A stretch of DNA of 64,000 nucleotides from Turritopsis dohrnii. Its lineage: Eukaryota; Cnidaria; Hydrozoa; Anthoathecata; Oceaniidae. The notes beneath the pieces were generated by a model. It searched no databases and was not told the origin of the DNA. It saw nothing but the letters and a program-made list of their open reading frames with translations. The DNA is taken from positions 434,001 through 498,000 of the forward strand of contig BQMF02000224.1 of assembly GCA_027922465.2 (NCBI GenBank), in the 5' to 3' direction. The position numbers and the translations under genes are program-made. Shown here one piece after another: positions 34,517 through 46,215 of the stretch; the first letter of the stretch is position 1; every line of letters begins with the position of its first letter.

Positions 34517-35715
34517 AACTTGTGTGCAGTATATCGAGTTCTAAAGATCATGACACGGCTACCCCCAACACTTCGCGAACCTGCTGTGAACATAAGTATA
34601 CTAAAACACCGCCCATCATGTTCCGTATTCAGCACCCAGTTTGTATAGCGCCAGTACGCATATTGGAATTTCTGTCCATACTTAAACAGTTTGTAAATGT
34701 AATTTGTAATGAATTATGATTTCCCATAAAAACATAGTTGAGAAGCACTTGCGATGGTTTACTCAGTACAGTGGACTCTCGATATAACGAACCCCCGATA
34801 TAGCGAACATCTCGATATAACGAACCAAACTCCATTCCCCTTGGATTTTGTCTTAAGAAACTCTTATAAATCCTTTCTATATAACGAACCTCCGATATAG
34901 CGAACTCTCGATTTAACGAACCAAATTTTTCGTTCCTGAACGTCAAAAAACCTCGATATAACGAACTCAAAGTAAGAAATGCTACAAAAAATAACAAAAA
35001 CAATTTTTGCATCGTGCACGTGCAGATTGAAATTTATGGTTCAGAATAAATCAAACGCTTCGAATCGGACCATTCGAATCTAAACATATACAAAGCTACA
35101 ATCTGTATAGTGGAGTGGCTTAGCACAAACATACTTCAAATGGTGATAGAAGCATGAAATTTTCCACAAACATTCCTCTTGTTGCAAAAAACAATTTTTT
35201 TGAGAGAGACACTCTCAAATGTCACGTGATTGCTGACGTCAGCATTTTTTCAGTAAAAAAACTGTTGTCCCCAAATCAAGAAGTATTATATACCGTTGGA
35301 AAGATTTTTTCATGCTGAACAAAAAACTTGCTGAGGTCATGTCAAAAAAAGTTACCTATGAAGAGTTATGAGGCTTAGAAATGTAAATAATGACGTCATC
35401 AAATATATTGAATTTTTCGATATTACCGAATTGCCACATATTATATACTGTTGGAAAGCTCTTTTTATGCTGAACAATAAACTTGCTTATATCATGTCAA
35501 AAAAAGTTGCCTATGAAGAGTTATGAGGCTTAGAATTGTAAATAATGACGTCATCAAATATAATAAATTTTTCGATATCTCCGAATTGCCACATATAATA
35601 TACCGTTGGAATTACTCAGCTGCTGCTGCACAAGACAGACGTGTTTTTCTTTCGAGAGCTTTTGATTTCTATTTTTTCATTAAATTTTTTATTTTTTACT
35701 TTTTATTTTTTTACT

Positions 35716-36459
35716 ATGCCTCCAAAAGCAGAAGTTTTCACCTTTGCACAAGTGCAAGAGATTATAAAAATCCATGAACAAACTATTTTAAACGTATTTA
35801 ACGGAAGGATGGAAAGCATGGAAAAGAGAATGGAAGAAATGAAAGTCGAAAACGCGCTGCAGAAAAAAGAAATAGAAGAATTAAAAAGCTCGATACAATT
35901 CCACAGTCAAATGTTGGAAAGCAAATTGGAAGAAGTGGATTGTCAAATTAAGAAAGGAATTACTGAGGAGAGAAAAAAAGAAAACGAAACGATAAAGGAA
36001 AAATTGTCCGATTTAGAAGACAGAAGTAGACGAAACAATCTCAGAATTGAAGGAGTGAAGGAAAAAGAAAACGAGACATGGGAGGAAACTGAAAAAGCTG
36101 TGAAGGAGGTGATTTTGAATGAAATAGGAATGACGGAAGAAATCGTAATTGAAAGAGCACATCGTACCGGGAAGACTGTAAAAGATGAAGATGGAGAAAA
36201 GAAAAGCAGAACGATAATAGTTAAATTTCTTAACTATAAAGAAAAGGCAAAGGTATTGGAAAAGTATATAGAGAAAAAATTGTGGAAAAATAAACTTTAT
36301 ATAAATGAAGATTATTCTGAGAGAACAATTGAAAAGCGGAAGGAGTTATTCTCGAAAGCAAAAGAATTACGAAAGCAAGGTAAGTATACAAAAGTCGTTT
36401 ATAAGACACTTTTTGTAAGTGATAGAAAAGGAAATGCTGCGCAGGGAGGATCTGTATGA
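35716..36459 (+). CDS. LINE ORF1 protein (L1-like, coiled coil plus RRM)
   Basis: A 247-aa protein. Residues about 25-110 form a Glu/Lys-rich coiled coil. Then follow LEDRSRRNNLRIEGVKE, VIERAHRTGK, TIIVKFLNYKEKAKVLE and KLYINEDYSERTIEKRKEL, the conserved blocks of L1 ORF1p-type RNA-binding domains (Transposase_22 style). It would coat LINE RNA in the cytoplasm. The ATG at 35716 (MPPKAEVFTF) is preferred over the earlier in-frame start because the upstream codons are hydrophobic U-rich UTR. ORF2 starts 69 bp downstream. The frame is intact. Confidence 0.85.
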   Translation: MPPKAEVFTFAQVQEIIKIHEQTILNVFNGRMESMEKRMEEMKVENALQKKEIEELKSSIQFHSQMLESKLEEVDCQIKKGITEERKKENETIKEKLSDLEDRSRRNNLRIEGVKEKENETWEETEKAVKEVILNEIGMTEEIVIERAHRTGKTVKDEDGEKKSRTIIVKFLNYKEKAKVLEKYIEKKLWKNKLYINEDYSERTIEKRKELFSKAKELRKQGKYTKVVYKTLFVSDRKGNAAQGGSV

Positions 36460-36527
36460 GTATAAATATCTTTTGAACAACATAGATATTAAATATATTT
36501 CTAAATACACAAATTAACTCAACTAAA

Positions 36528-38105
36528 ATGGAACAAAGAGAAGAATTTGAAAAAGGGTTTTTAAATCCTTTTCTGCAAAAAGGCTCAATTTTCAAAGATA
36601 TTCATGATCCAGACCTTAACTTCTTTGATGAACTTAATTTGGAAACACCCTACATTTTACAGAATCAGGTCAAAAATACGTTGGAGAAAGTTATTCAAAA
36701 AGATAGTCTAACTATGTTTCATATGAATATTAGAAGCATAAAGAAAAATTTTGATAATTTTCGAGAGCTTTTAGAAGAATCAAATTCCTGTTTTAATATC
36801 ATTTGTTTAACTGAAACCTGGTGTAATGATCTCGAATTGCGAAATAATTCGTTATATCATTTGAAGCATTATAATTCTATTCCTTTTGAAAGAAAAACAA
36901 ATAAAAAGGGTGGCGGTGTTTTAATTTACATCAAAAATCATTTGAATTACCGAATGCGCAACGAGCTTTCGGCTTCTGATGCCGACAAAGAAATCTTAAC
37001 TATCGAAATTATTAGCAAAAATTGTAAAAACACCTTAGTTACTTCCTGTTACAGACCTCCAAATGGAAATGCAAAGTTCTTCAGTGAATACATTGAAAAA
37101 ATCTATAATGCATCAAGTAAAGAAAATAAAATGCTATTTGTTATTGGTGATTTTAACTTAAACTGTTTAAACTATCAGAAAGACAAAACAGTCACTGATT
37201 TTTGTAATAATGCTTTTTCTCACAGCATAATACCATTGATAAATAAACCTACGAGAATTACGAAAGAATCAGCCACACTTATCGATAATATCTTCACAAA
37301 CCGTCTCTATGACAAATCTTTAACTAAAGGCATAATAAAATCAGATATATCAGATCACTTTCCCATATTCGTCTCGTTCAACTATTCCATTCAAAATAAA
37401 GACTCCGTACAAATAAAAAAACGTCTCTATAAGAAATCCTCTAGAATTAATTTTAAAAAAGATTTAGAACGTACAAACTGGGACTTTCTCGATAATCTTT
37501 TAAATGCTAATGCTCAATATGAAGGTTTTATTGAAGTTTTTACTGAACTCTATAACAAACACTTTCCAATTATAGAATTTTCATATAAGCCAAAAGATCT
37601 TAAGTCACCATGGATCTCAAGAGGCCTCAAAAAATCCTCCAAAACAAAGCAAAAACTTTACGTTAAATATCTTAAAACCAAAACAGAACACGCAGAAAAT
37701 GAATACAAAGCCTACAAAAACCTATTTGAAAAACTGAAACGAAAAGCCAAAACAAACTACTATAAAAATAGAATTGACAGGTATAAATATAACAGCAAGA
37801 AAACTTGGGAATTAATGAAAGAAATTACTGGAAAATGTCAGACAAACTCAAATTCTTTACCAAACATGATTGAAACGGATGACGAAACCCTTTATGATAA
37901 AAAAGAAATCGCAGAAAAATTCAATTCCTTTTTTGCAAATATAGGCCCAAAATTAGCAGAAAAGATTCCAATAACAAATAAAACATTTGAAGACTATCTG
38001 AAAGAAAGTGATTCATCGAATATTCTTTCAGATATTGAATATGTTCCTCAATTTAAGAAATTATTAAAAACAATCAAATTTGAAAATATCCTTCAATATT
38101 TTTGA
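36528..38105 (+). CDS. LINE ORF2, endonuclease only (RT deleted in frame)
   Basis: A 525-aa intact ORF. EN motifs: MFHMNIRSIKKN, CLTETWCND, KKGGGVLIYIKN, SCYRPPNGN, VIGDFNLN, PTRITKESATLIDNIFTN and SDISDHFPIFV. The EN-RT linker (SPWISRGLKKSS, YYKNRIDRYK) follows. At about residue 505 the sequence jumps to VPQFKKLLKTIKF and stops, which resembles the extreme C-terminus of such ORF2s. The whole RT domain is thus missing without loss of frame. It may still produce an endonuclease protein; that is inference. Confidence 0.85.
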   Translation: MEQREEFEKGFLNPFLQKGSIFKDIHDPDLNFFDELNLETPYILQNQVKNTLEKVIQKDSLTMFHMNIRSIKKNFDNFRELLEESNSCFNIICLTETWCNDLELRNNSLYHLKHYNSIPFERKTNKKGGGVLIYIKNHLNYRMRNELSASDADKEILTIEIISKNCKNTLVTSCYRPPNGNAKFFSEYIEKIYNASSKENKMLFVIGDFNLNCLNYQKDKTVTDFCNNAFSHSIIPLINKPTRITKESATLIDNIFTNRLYDKSLTKGIIKSDISDHFPIFVSFNYSIQNKDSVQIKKRLYKKSSRINFKKDLERTNWDFLDNLLNANAQYEGFIEVFTELYNKHFPIIEFSYKPKDLKSPWISRGLKKSSKTKQKLYVKYLKTKTEHAENEYKAYKNLFEKLKRKAKTNYYKNRIDRYKYNSKKTWELMKEITGKCQTNSNSLPNMIETDDETLYDKKEIAEKFNSFFANIGPKLAEKIPITNKTFEDYLKESDSSNILSDIEYVPQFKKLLKTIKFENILQYF

Positions 38106-38853
38106 TCAATTTTCAAGTCAAGTCTAGTTACATACTTATTCCTTTCTAACAGTTTGATAAAATTGTAAGATTGTAACATTTACGCTGTGTAATCACTCGG
38201 TTCTCGGCGATAAGATCATTCATGATCTTCTACGAGTTTCCCGTGTTACTTGAAACAATATGTACAAGGACGATCTATATTTCAGATAGTTTATGTAAAC
38301 ATTCTTATATCTACTATATATATGATAAAGACTTTTAATTGAAAATTTTTTAACAGTTACGGACTTGTAATGTTTCTTAACTAAAAATATATCAATCAAT
38401 CAATCAAAAAAAAGCTCTTTTCATGCTGAACAATAAACTTGCTTATGTCATGTCAAGAAAAGTTACCTATGAAGAGTTATGAGGCTTAGAATTTTAAATG
38501 ATGACGTCATCAAATAAATTGAGTTTTTTGATAGTTTCGAATTGCCACATACCGTTGGAAAGCTCTTTTTATGCGAAATTGTCAATCATATGACATCAAA
38601 ATTAATGAGTCATTCAAATTTAGGAATCATTTAAATTTAAAAATTTAAGCACTAAGAAAACTTGGTGAACGTAAATTGATATTGATACACTTTAAGTTAC
38701 GATGACCTATTTTGAAGTAATACCCTATGCGGAGGGGGGATCTTTCCTTTGTAACGCCGCACCTGACATGCAGCGTATTAAAGAAGGAAAGATTCCTCGC
38801 CCGCATGGGATTTTGAACAAACAGTACTTAAACAGTTAAACACTAAATTCATT

Positions 38854-41415
38854 TCAACATCCTCCACAATTGCAAAGTTCTGTGCAGCTTAAATCGGCTT
38901 TTTTACATTTGCAGCGAGCACCGCATTTAATTTTGCAGCCACACTTTATCAATTCCTTGCAGGCTTGACTTGCTTCTGGTTGTGTCATCCAAAGTGGGAT
39001 AATACTTTCACCCTCTTTTTTCCATCCCCACTCGTTAATGTCAAACTCTGGAATCGTTTTGTTAATTGACTTGCACCATATCCTTAAAAAGACGAAAAAC
39101 ATATCAAATACAAAATGTTATTGTGGAAACCTCCCCCCTCACACAAAGATTCATATGTACCTGCTCTGCAGCATAGCACGTAGTACATGTTGTCTCAAAC
39201 AGTTTTCAGTTGGTGGTAAGGATTCTACAGGCCTTTGCTTTTTGTTAAATAGCATTCTCCGACATTGATTGACGTTATTAGAAGAACTCGTTCGATCGTA
39301 CAACATTACCACAAATCGCTGGATGGTATTAAATTCTTCATCGGTTAAACTGGTCGAATCTGAAAGGCTAGTGAAAAAACGAACCATAAAAACTGTAAGG
39401 TTTGAGTACAATTCATGGTCAATAATGTATTCACATATAAATTAAAGATAAACGCTTCATTGATTTTCGTAACCATTAACCTTTGTGATTTCGATTGTTT
39501 TTAAACAAAAGCCTATTGTTTTATACAAGAAGATTGAAAAAATTGCAAAAAATTAGTGCTAGTGAAATATTGAAGATTCTTGATCTAAAGGTACATTTAA
39601 AATAGAATAATCCTAAAAAGTCTTTTAAATCAAGCTTAATAACAGTATGGATTGATACCTTACAAAAACTTGTGTAACTTCTGGAAAACTTTCCCAAGCA
39701 TTCCAAGCTGATTTTTTCCCTTTTCCCGCAAACATCGAAACAGTGTCGCATCCAGTCAAGGTGAACCAGAATGGCAATGCTCTGCAAACTTCTTCGGTTA
39801 ATTCTTTTGCAAGTTGGTGAATTGGATAATATTTCTTATGCCGACCGGTACCAAATTCAATCCAAAGCTCCTCTAAATCCATTGAAAAAAAATGATAAAG
39901 TGAAATTACAACAACATCCGTATCGACAGTGATAATTGATATTTTCTTGTAACCGTAGGTTGCACCATCAAAAACGTGCAGAAGTAGGCGAGTATCAGCT
40001 TCTTCGTGATTACAAGGGACAAGTTGTTGACTGTTTAGAAAAGGATCGTTTGTTGATACTTTCTCTAGATTCGTAGCTACTATCACTGGGTTTGAAATTG
40101 AAGCAAATGATTGCGCCAGCATCACAAACAGCTCTGTTTTGTTCAATTCATTTCTCATGAATGAATTAAAGTTCTTCAACATAGGTGTATTTTCACGAAC
40201 AGAAACTCTAGTGCCAGTTCCTCTATTCTCCCTTGTCTGCGATTTCAAGCTGTTACTTTTGTAGATATCGAAGACCATATCAACCCTTTCTACTCGATTC
40301 CCCATTGCTTTAACTTTGTCTTTCAACTCATTACAGTAAATGCCAAATGTGGAGGCGCCTCGTGGTGGGTTCATCATCACAAATGCTGCCCCATCTACAA
40401 CTTTCATTTGCACAGTCGGTGGTTCTTCAGCAGGAGTACCACCAAAGGAATCCAAACACTTTAAGAAATCAGATTTGGAGTTGCATTTTCTCAATCTGCC
40501 GTATTCTGATATAGATATGGAGTAGGCGTGATTTTCATGTGCGAAAAAGCTGTCAAGGTCTCCTTCCCTGGATTGGCATGCTATGAAAAGATTTGAATAC
40601 AATCTACAATCAGACTTTAGACTGACAATTTTATGCTTAGATTTTGACGTTACGATTGTGTTTTTGCTGCGGAAGAGATGAAGATTATTCTTGTGTATGA
40701 TATCGTATAAGGATGATTCTTTGCTACAAAGCCTATCTTTTTTGAAAGCTTGGAATTGATTTGTACCGATATCTTTTGCTTCAAAAACAGAATCAGATGT
40801 TGCTTTATCCAATACAACCCTTGATGATAATTGCACCAGTTGTAGTTGCTCTTCAGAAAAAGGATTTCCAAATTCGATAAACGCACTGTAGAGTGATTGA
40901 ACATCTCTGCGAAACTTTGCTTCAAACGAATCGTTATCCTCGTGGTGTTTCTTCTCGTCAGAATCCTCATCTTCGCCATCTCTACAAATTCGATTGATGA
41001 TTGGTCCAGCTACAGCCCATTTAAGTAGTGCCTTAGCATTGTCGAAAATGCCTATAGCTCCTCCTTCTATTTTAATCAGTTTATTGTTTTGTTCGTGACC
41101 CTGGTCAACTCCGATGTTGGAGAATTTCCTCTTCCCATTTTTGACTGTGAAGTATCCCTTCTGAAATTCTTCAAAGATTGATGGATATTGTGATGGAATC
41201 TTTTGAAGATCTGTTAGAAACACGGACATCCATCTGGCATAATGAAAATGATCCAACGCAAACTCTTCATAGGTAACTTTTCTTGACATGACATAAGCAA
41301 GTTTATTGTTCAGCATGAAAAGAGCTTTCCAACGGTATATTATATGTGTCAATTCGGAAATATCGAAAAATTCAATATATTTGATGACGTCATTATTTAC
41401 ATTTCTAAGCCTCAT
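38854..41415 (-). CDS. Transposon protein with FEN/PIN-like motifs and CXC zinc domain
   Basis: Three exons are visible: 41415 to about 39665, about 39411-39163, and about 39085-38854. The first has FHYARWMSVFLTDLQ, IGVDQGHEQNNKLIK, SLYSAFIEFGNPF, then acidic motifs CNHEEADTRLLLHVFDGATYGYK, ITVDTDVVVIS and FTLTGCDTVSMFAGKGKKSAW (cited in parts). Glu-Ala-Asp, Asp-Thr-Asp and Gly-Cys-Asp followed by a Gly-Lys loop follow the order of active-site residues in XPG/FEN/PIN nucleases. The last exon ends KCGCKIKCGARCKCKKADLS and CTELCNCGGC, a tesmin/TSO1-type CXC zinc motif. The family is widespread in invertebrate genomes as uncharacterised proteins. The start lies in the inverted repeat and the usual N-terminal part seems lost. 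The exon 1-2 junction does not resolve in phase by eye. Confidence 0.6.
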
Positions 41416-42967
41416 AACTCTTCATAGGTAACTTTTTTTGACATGACCTCAGCAAGTTTTTTGTTCAGCATGAAAAAATCTTTCCAACGGTATATAATAC
41501 TTCTTGATTTGGGGATAACAAATTTTTTGCTGAAAAAATGCTGACGTCAGCAATCACGTGACATTTGAGAGTGTCTCTCTCAAAAAAATTGTTTTTTGCA
41601 CCAAGAGGAACATTTTTGGAAAAGTTTATGCTTCTATCACCATTTGAAGTATTGTGACATTTTTGTGTGCTAAGCCACTCCACTAGTAAGGCAATACAAA
41701 AGAAGGTGAAGTGTGTACGATGAGTGAATCGAGATGAAAATATCTCCATAACAGATAAATATAAAGCCCTGCAGAAAATTGTTAAGGGCAAAACCAAAAG
41801 TACAAACAAGAGCATTGCACTGTAGAGGAATATGAAAATACTGTTTCGACGTGGGTGTAGAAAACAAGAGGAAAATCACCGAATGTTTCGAATGTTTCGT
41901 GTTTATTCGAACCATATAGAAATTCCCCTTGGAGGTTCGTATTTCTATGTTCGAACTCGTTATCATTTTACTTTTGAACGGGATCCTAGCTGAAAATACG
42001 AATTTAAAGCATTTTGTTCGAAAGGGTTACGAGATTTAAACGATTTAGGCAAAATTTTCCGATTTTTTTCACACCTTTCGATATAACGAACTCTCGATAT
42101 AACAAACTTTTTTCAATTCCCCTTGGAGGTTCGTTATTTCGAGAGTCCACTGTAATTACTTACTCCATATGAAATTGCTTGGTCCAATTCAAACTGAAGA
42201 ACATCCAATTAAAGTGTTTTTCAGGACCAAAAACCGACAATTCAATTTGCATCATTAAGAAAATTAGTTCTGAGTTATGCGCAAGATTTTTGTGCTACTA
42301 AGTAAGTGAAAGAGAAAATGAAACACGGGATGAAGAAACGGCTGTGTTAAAACCTTTGTGTGGTATGAAAGGATTTGCAGACATTTTAGTTTACGACCCT
42401 TGATTAGACGTTCATTACAACCTTAATATACGGAAACCGCCGTCCGTATAACGAAAAGGCAAGAAGCCCTGTGTACGAGGTTGCGTTCATTACTGCATAA
42501 TTTTGTAAAGAAAGGAAAATTCAAATCTGATTTTGATCAAACTTTCAAACAGATTCAAATTTGATGAAAATTTGCACTCGTGTTGACATGACCATACGGA
42601 GCACTATTTCTAGTAAAGACTGGTCTTTTATAGTTTTTATGTTTCCGTTTAGTTGCATTCTTTTGAAAAGCACCTGTTAATCAAGAAGTAACTAAAATCC
42701 GTATTGTAACCATCATTCTCCTAGAATCTGGCAAAACGTTTTTCCAAAGGGATTGTGAAAATCAAAGTCTAAGAGTAACTGGTTAATTGTTTTAAACTGA
42801 CGTTTCACAAATGTTTTACATTTTATCAGTTGATAAAACTTTTTAGTGCTCCAAAAAATCGAGATATGAAGGTTTTATATATTTTATATGATCGTATAAT
42901 GATTTATTTTTTTGTCACATTGTCAGTTTATTTCAGTCACTTGACTATAAGAATTACACACTAAGAG

Positions 42968-43116
42968 GTAGTTTATACGGTCGAACTTTCGCCTTGTCTA
43001 ATGTAAATCAATTGACCTGACATTGTCAATACTTTTACTTAAGAATGCAAGAGTTTTCATAAGTACAGGTCAATAGATTTTCATAAGACAAGGCAAAAGT
43101 TCGCCTGTATAAACTA
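42968..43116. mobile_element. 149-bp foldback MITE
   Basis: GTAGTTTATACGGTCGAACT at the left and GTAGTTTATACAGGCGAACT (complement) at the right are inverted repeats that extend about 37 bp through GCCTTGTCT. No ORF. Confidence 0.88.
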
Positions 43117-45838
43117 CACTGAATAGAACCTTTCGTATAAGAATTTGACCTAGCTCAGTGTAAATGTGTTTTTCAAATATTGCTAATGCCGTCCTCCTGT
43201 TGGTGCAATAGCCGACCGCCACTTGTCTTGTCGGCAAAAATGTCATCACTGCTTTTTTCGTTGTTGTTGTTTACAACTAACCGTTCCTTTAAAAGTGATA
43301 CCTTAAGTTCCACTCAAATCCTATGGTCTTAATAGGCAATATCTCAGTGAACTAGTTTTCACATGAAAGTCAGTGAAATGTTATTGGCTCTAGCGCATTT
43401 CTGTATTCAAGTACTTGTTATTAAGGTTTAACCAAATTATTTTATCATTATTATCTGGAAAAATATCGCAATACAGATTTCTGAATCGGAAAACAATCAA
43501 ACGTTTGCTTACGTGGCAAGCATTGGCGAAATATCGAAATATGGAAACCACGATCCAATTGAATTTGCATTTTGGCTTGTTAATTTTTTATTCATATCTA
43601 TAACTTTGTCTCTTATGGTGGGTTTATGTAGGAAACATTCATAAATGCAACAAATATCATCTCGAAAGTGTGGGACGGTCACAGGGTGAAAGGAACGAAA
43701 TGTTTGGGCTTAATGAATATATCCAAACTATCATTTATAGATATGAAAATGTGGTCCAAATTAGGATGAATTTATGAAAAGTTTGCACTAACATTGACTA
43801 TGCTGAGCAGCTACTATTTCTAATATGAGGAGCTTTTTGACCAGTGTTGTAATATTTTCAATCAATAAGAAGTTAATATTTCCCAACATGATTGTTAAAA
43901 TGCGAAGCGCTGCTTGTTTAAATATTCGTTCAGTGATGTTACAAAAAGGACTGGAAATAATCAGATTGGTTTTTAATCGAATTCCAAACCAAAACAATGG
44001 ATGCAACTGCGATTTGGAATAAACAAAATATTTGTGATCGACATAGAATTATTCTAGTATTACAAGTGACATTACCTTCGCCTAGCCTTCAATTGTAGTA
44101 GGTTGACCTTCAGAAATTTGAACGTGTTTTTCACAAGAGGCTTAAGAAAAGTCTTACATATGTTTTATTAAGAATTGTGACTAATTGTGTTGATTACTTT
44201 TCAATAACGATTGGCCTGAGTTTTCTGTCTAGCCTACATCATATAATTTCCAGGTTTTTTCGGAATTAACCGGTTCAAAAAACTGGTCCAAAAGTAACTC
44301 CCGAATGCTGAGCTCAACAATTCACAGTTTACTCTATCTGAAAATGAAGGAAAGGGGTTCAGTTGTTAGACACGGTTATGAATTATTTTAACCACTTATT
44401 ACGGTAGCAGCGCAAGCGAATACCGTATTAAAACACCCGCGGACTCCTACTCCTACTCCTACTCCTCCGGCCGAAATGGCAATTAGTCTGCGATTTAGAG
44501 TCTGCGGGACTCTACCAAAAACCCAATGTAAATTCTAATGAAGGACGCAGCCTTCGTAATTTGGAAGCTTTTTCATATCAAACATTTAAAAGTAGATTAC
44601 CTTTTTTTTTAAAGTACATAACCTGATATTTTATAACTTAATCCACGAAATTAGAATTCATTCGAATTCTAATCAAATAGGCGTACATAAAAATGGGACT
44701 TTTAGCTCATTACGCTAACTGAAAATACTTGATATGTTGCTTTTCTTGATAGTAAAGCTTATCAGTTCAAAATTTCTTATTACCTCGTTTGTTAGCTACT
44801 ACAACTGTGTTTGTGTATTACGGCTTTCAAAGATCTAGTTCAAAAAGGCAGTTATTTGTTGGAATTCAATTTTGGTTTCATCAGAAATTATTATTATAAA
44901 CAAACTTTTTTTTTCCACATAAGCTCTTACGAAAAAATTTCTTATAAAAAAAACATATGTTACACAGCTCACGCATGTATAATTCTTTTGTCTTTAAATA
45001 AATTATTGCCGGTGTTTTATGATTAGACCCTATTTACACTAATTAATCATTTTCATCAAATATATCGTTAATGCCTGTTTTCCACCAGTGAGATATCTCA
45101 GAAAACACCGGTAAAGACGTTTTTAGTACTTAAAGTAAAATTTCGAAAGCGTTTGTGTGAAAAGTAAACTTGCTGCTACCGTTTTGCGCCATCTGGCTCT
45201 TGTTTGACCTTATAATGCCCCATATGTTATTAAGCTGCAGGTTGCCACTCTCTCATATTGCGTATCAGTCTTCACCTTTTGTGTTGGATGCTTTTTGTCT
45301 CCATACACATAAAACTTTGAACAAGAATATGCCACTAACTACTTATAAGATCATCGTTACATGTTATATGGCTGAAATTATTCAGTGAACTTTTTCTCCT
45401 TTCAAGAATTTATTTTTCCACGCCAAAGTTCATAACGATTAAAAATGTCATGAATACATAATAAATATTTCATTTTTATTTTTAATTAAAAATAAGGTTT
45501 CTCAGAGATGGTTATGATGTTTCATGACATCATCCTAGTTTAATCTAAACTTCACCAAACATAACTTACTTCATGTTCGATTACCTCAAGGTTAAATTGA
45601 TCTTGTTCTGCGTCTTGTTAAAATAATAAGTACTAATGTTTTCTAATATTTTCTGTTTTCTAATGTTTTCTAGTATAGTGCTTTTGCATCAAAGCATTGC
45701 AATAATCTTCCTACCCGCCGATGTAAAAGCGAATAGGTAGGATCAGCGATGCAGAATGTTTGAATGTTTGAAGCCTATAAGAACCGTACATGTGTTACTA
45801 ATTGAGTACATTAGTGTCTATCATGACTTATTCAATTA

Positions 45839-46033
45839 CCTTATCGGGGAAAATTTCGTCGGGGAAAAGTGACGAAATTTTTGCTTCGTGACGAAAATTT
45901 TCCCCGACGAAAATTTTGAAAAAGTGAAATTTATAAGAAAGTATTAGTAAAATTTTGCAAAATGACGAAATTTTCCCCGACGAAAAAAATTCCCCGACGT
46001 AAATTTTCCACGACGAAATTATCCCCGATAAGG
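45839..46033. mobile_element. 195-bp MITE (CCTTATCGGGG ends), TA-flanked
   Basis: Ends CCTTATCGGGGAAAATTTCG and CCTTATCGGGGATAATTTCG (complement), with TA outside both. GACGAAAATTTTCCCC-type blocks fill the interior, so nearly the whole element is inverted-repeat material. Confidence 0.9.
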
Positions 46034-46179
46034 TATAACTGAACAGATAAGCGGAAATATTTTTCATGTGTTACTAATTTATAAACATTAGTCACTTATT
46101 TTACGTTGCCTTATTTTCTTTCATCCTTCAGTTTTCACTTACTTTCCTTTCTGTTATACGCTTTACAGAAATAAATAGA

Positions 46180-46184
46180 TCTAC

Positions 46185-46214
<30 letters not shown>
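46180..46214 (+). repeat. (GTT)n microsatellite
   Basis: About eleven GTT/TTG units with one interruption. Confidence 0.9.

Positions 46215-46215
<1 letters not shown>

Larger units (their letters stand above)
35611..38413 (+). mobile_element. LINE with two ORFs and an RT deletion
   Basis: Inserted between TACCGTTGGA and AAGCTCTTTT of the host repeat, which are contiguous in other repeat copies. It has a short 5' UTR, ORF1 (35716-36459), an EN-containing ORF2 (36528-38105), a 3' UTR and an (ATCA)n/A-rich end. The reverse transcriptase is missing, so it is non-autonomous. Confidence 0.88.
35108..41685. mobile_element. Element with about 400-bp inverted repeats and a nuclease-like/CXC gene
   Basis: Outer ends TAGTGGAGTGGCTTAGCAC and complement are followed by long inverted arms (about 35108-35400 and 41400-41685), flanked by GTA on both sides (possible 3-bp target duplication). 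Inside the arms is a tandem repeat of about 120-150 bp with MRLRNVNNDVIKYIEFFDI coding potential: copies at 35370-35480, 35520-35610, 38415-38575 and inverted at 41275-41420. The minus-strand gene at 38854-41415 is the only internal gene. A LINE (35611-38413) is inserted in the left part. Confidence 0.75.
34769..42152. mobile_element. Tigger/pogo-like DNA transposon, interrupted by nested insertions
   Basis: Left end CAGTGGACTCTCGATATAAC and right end CAGTGGACTCTCGAAATAAC (complement) are inverted repeats with TA outside (34767-34768 and 42153-42154). CGATATAACGAAC motifs repeat within both ends. The end sequence is typical of Tigger/pogo-type Tc-mariner elements. Its own sequence is now only 34769-35107 and 41686-42152; no transposase is recognised in it. 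Confidence 0.88.

Noticed and set aside
41465..41966. Two overlapping minus-strand ORFs (98-116 codons)
   Set aside because: They lie in the inverted arm and the Tigger-like end; translations are non-conserved and cross element boundaries.
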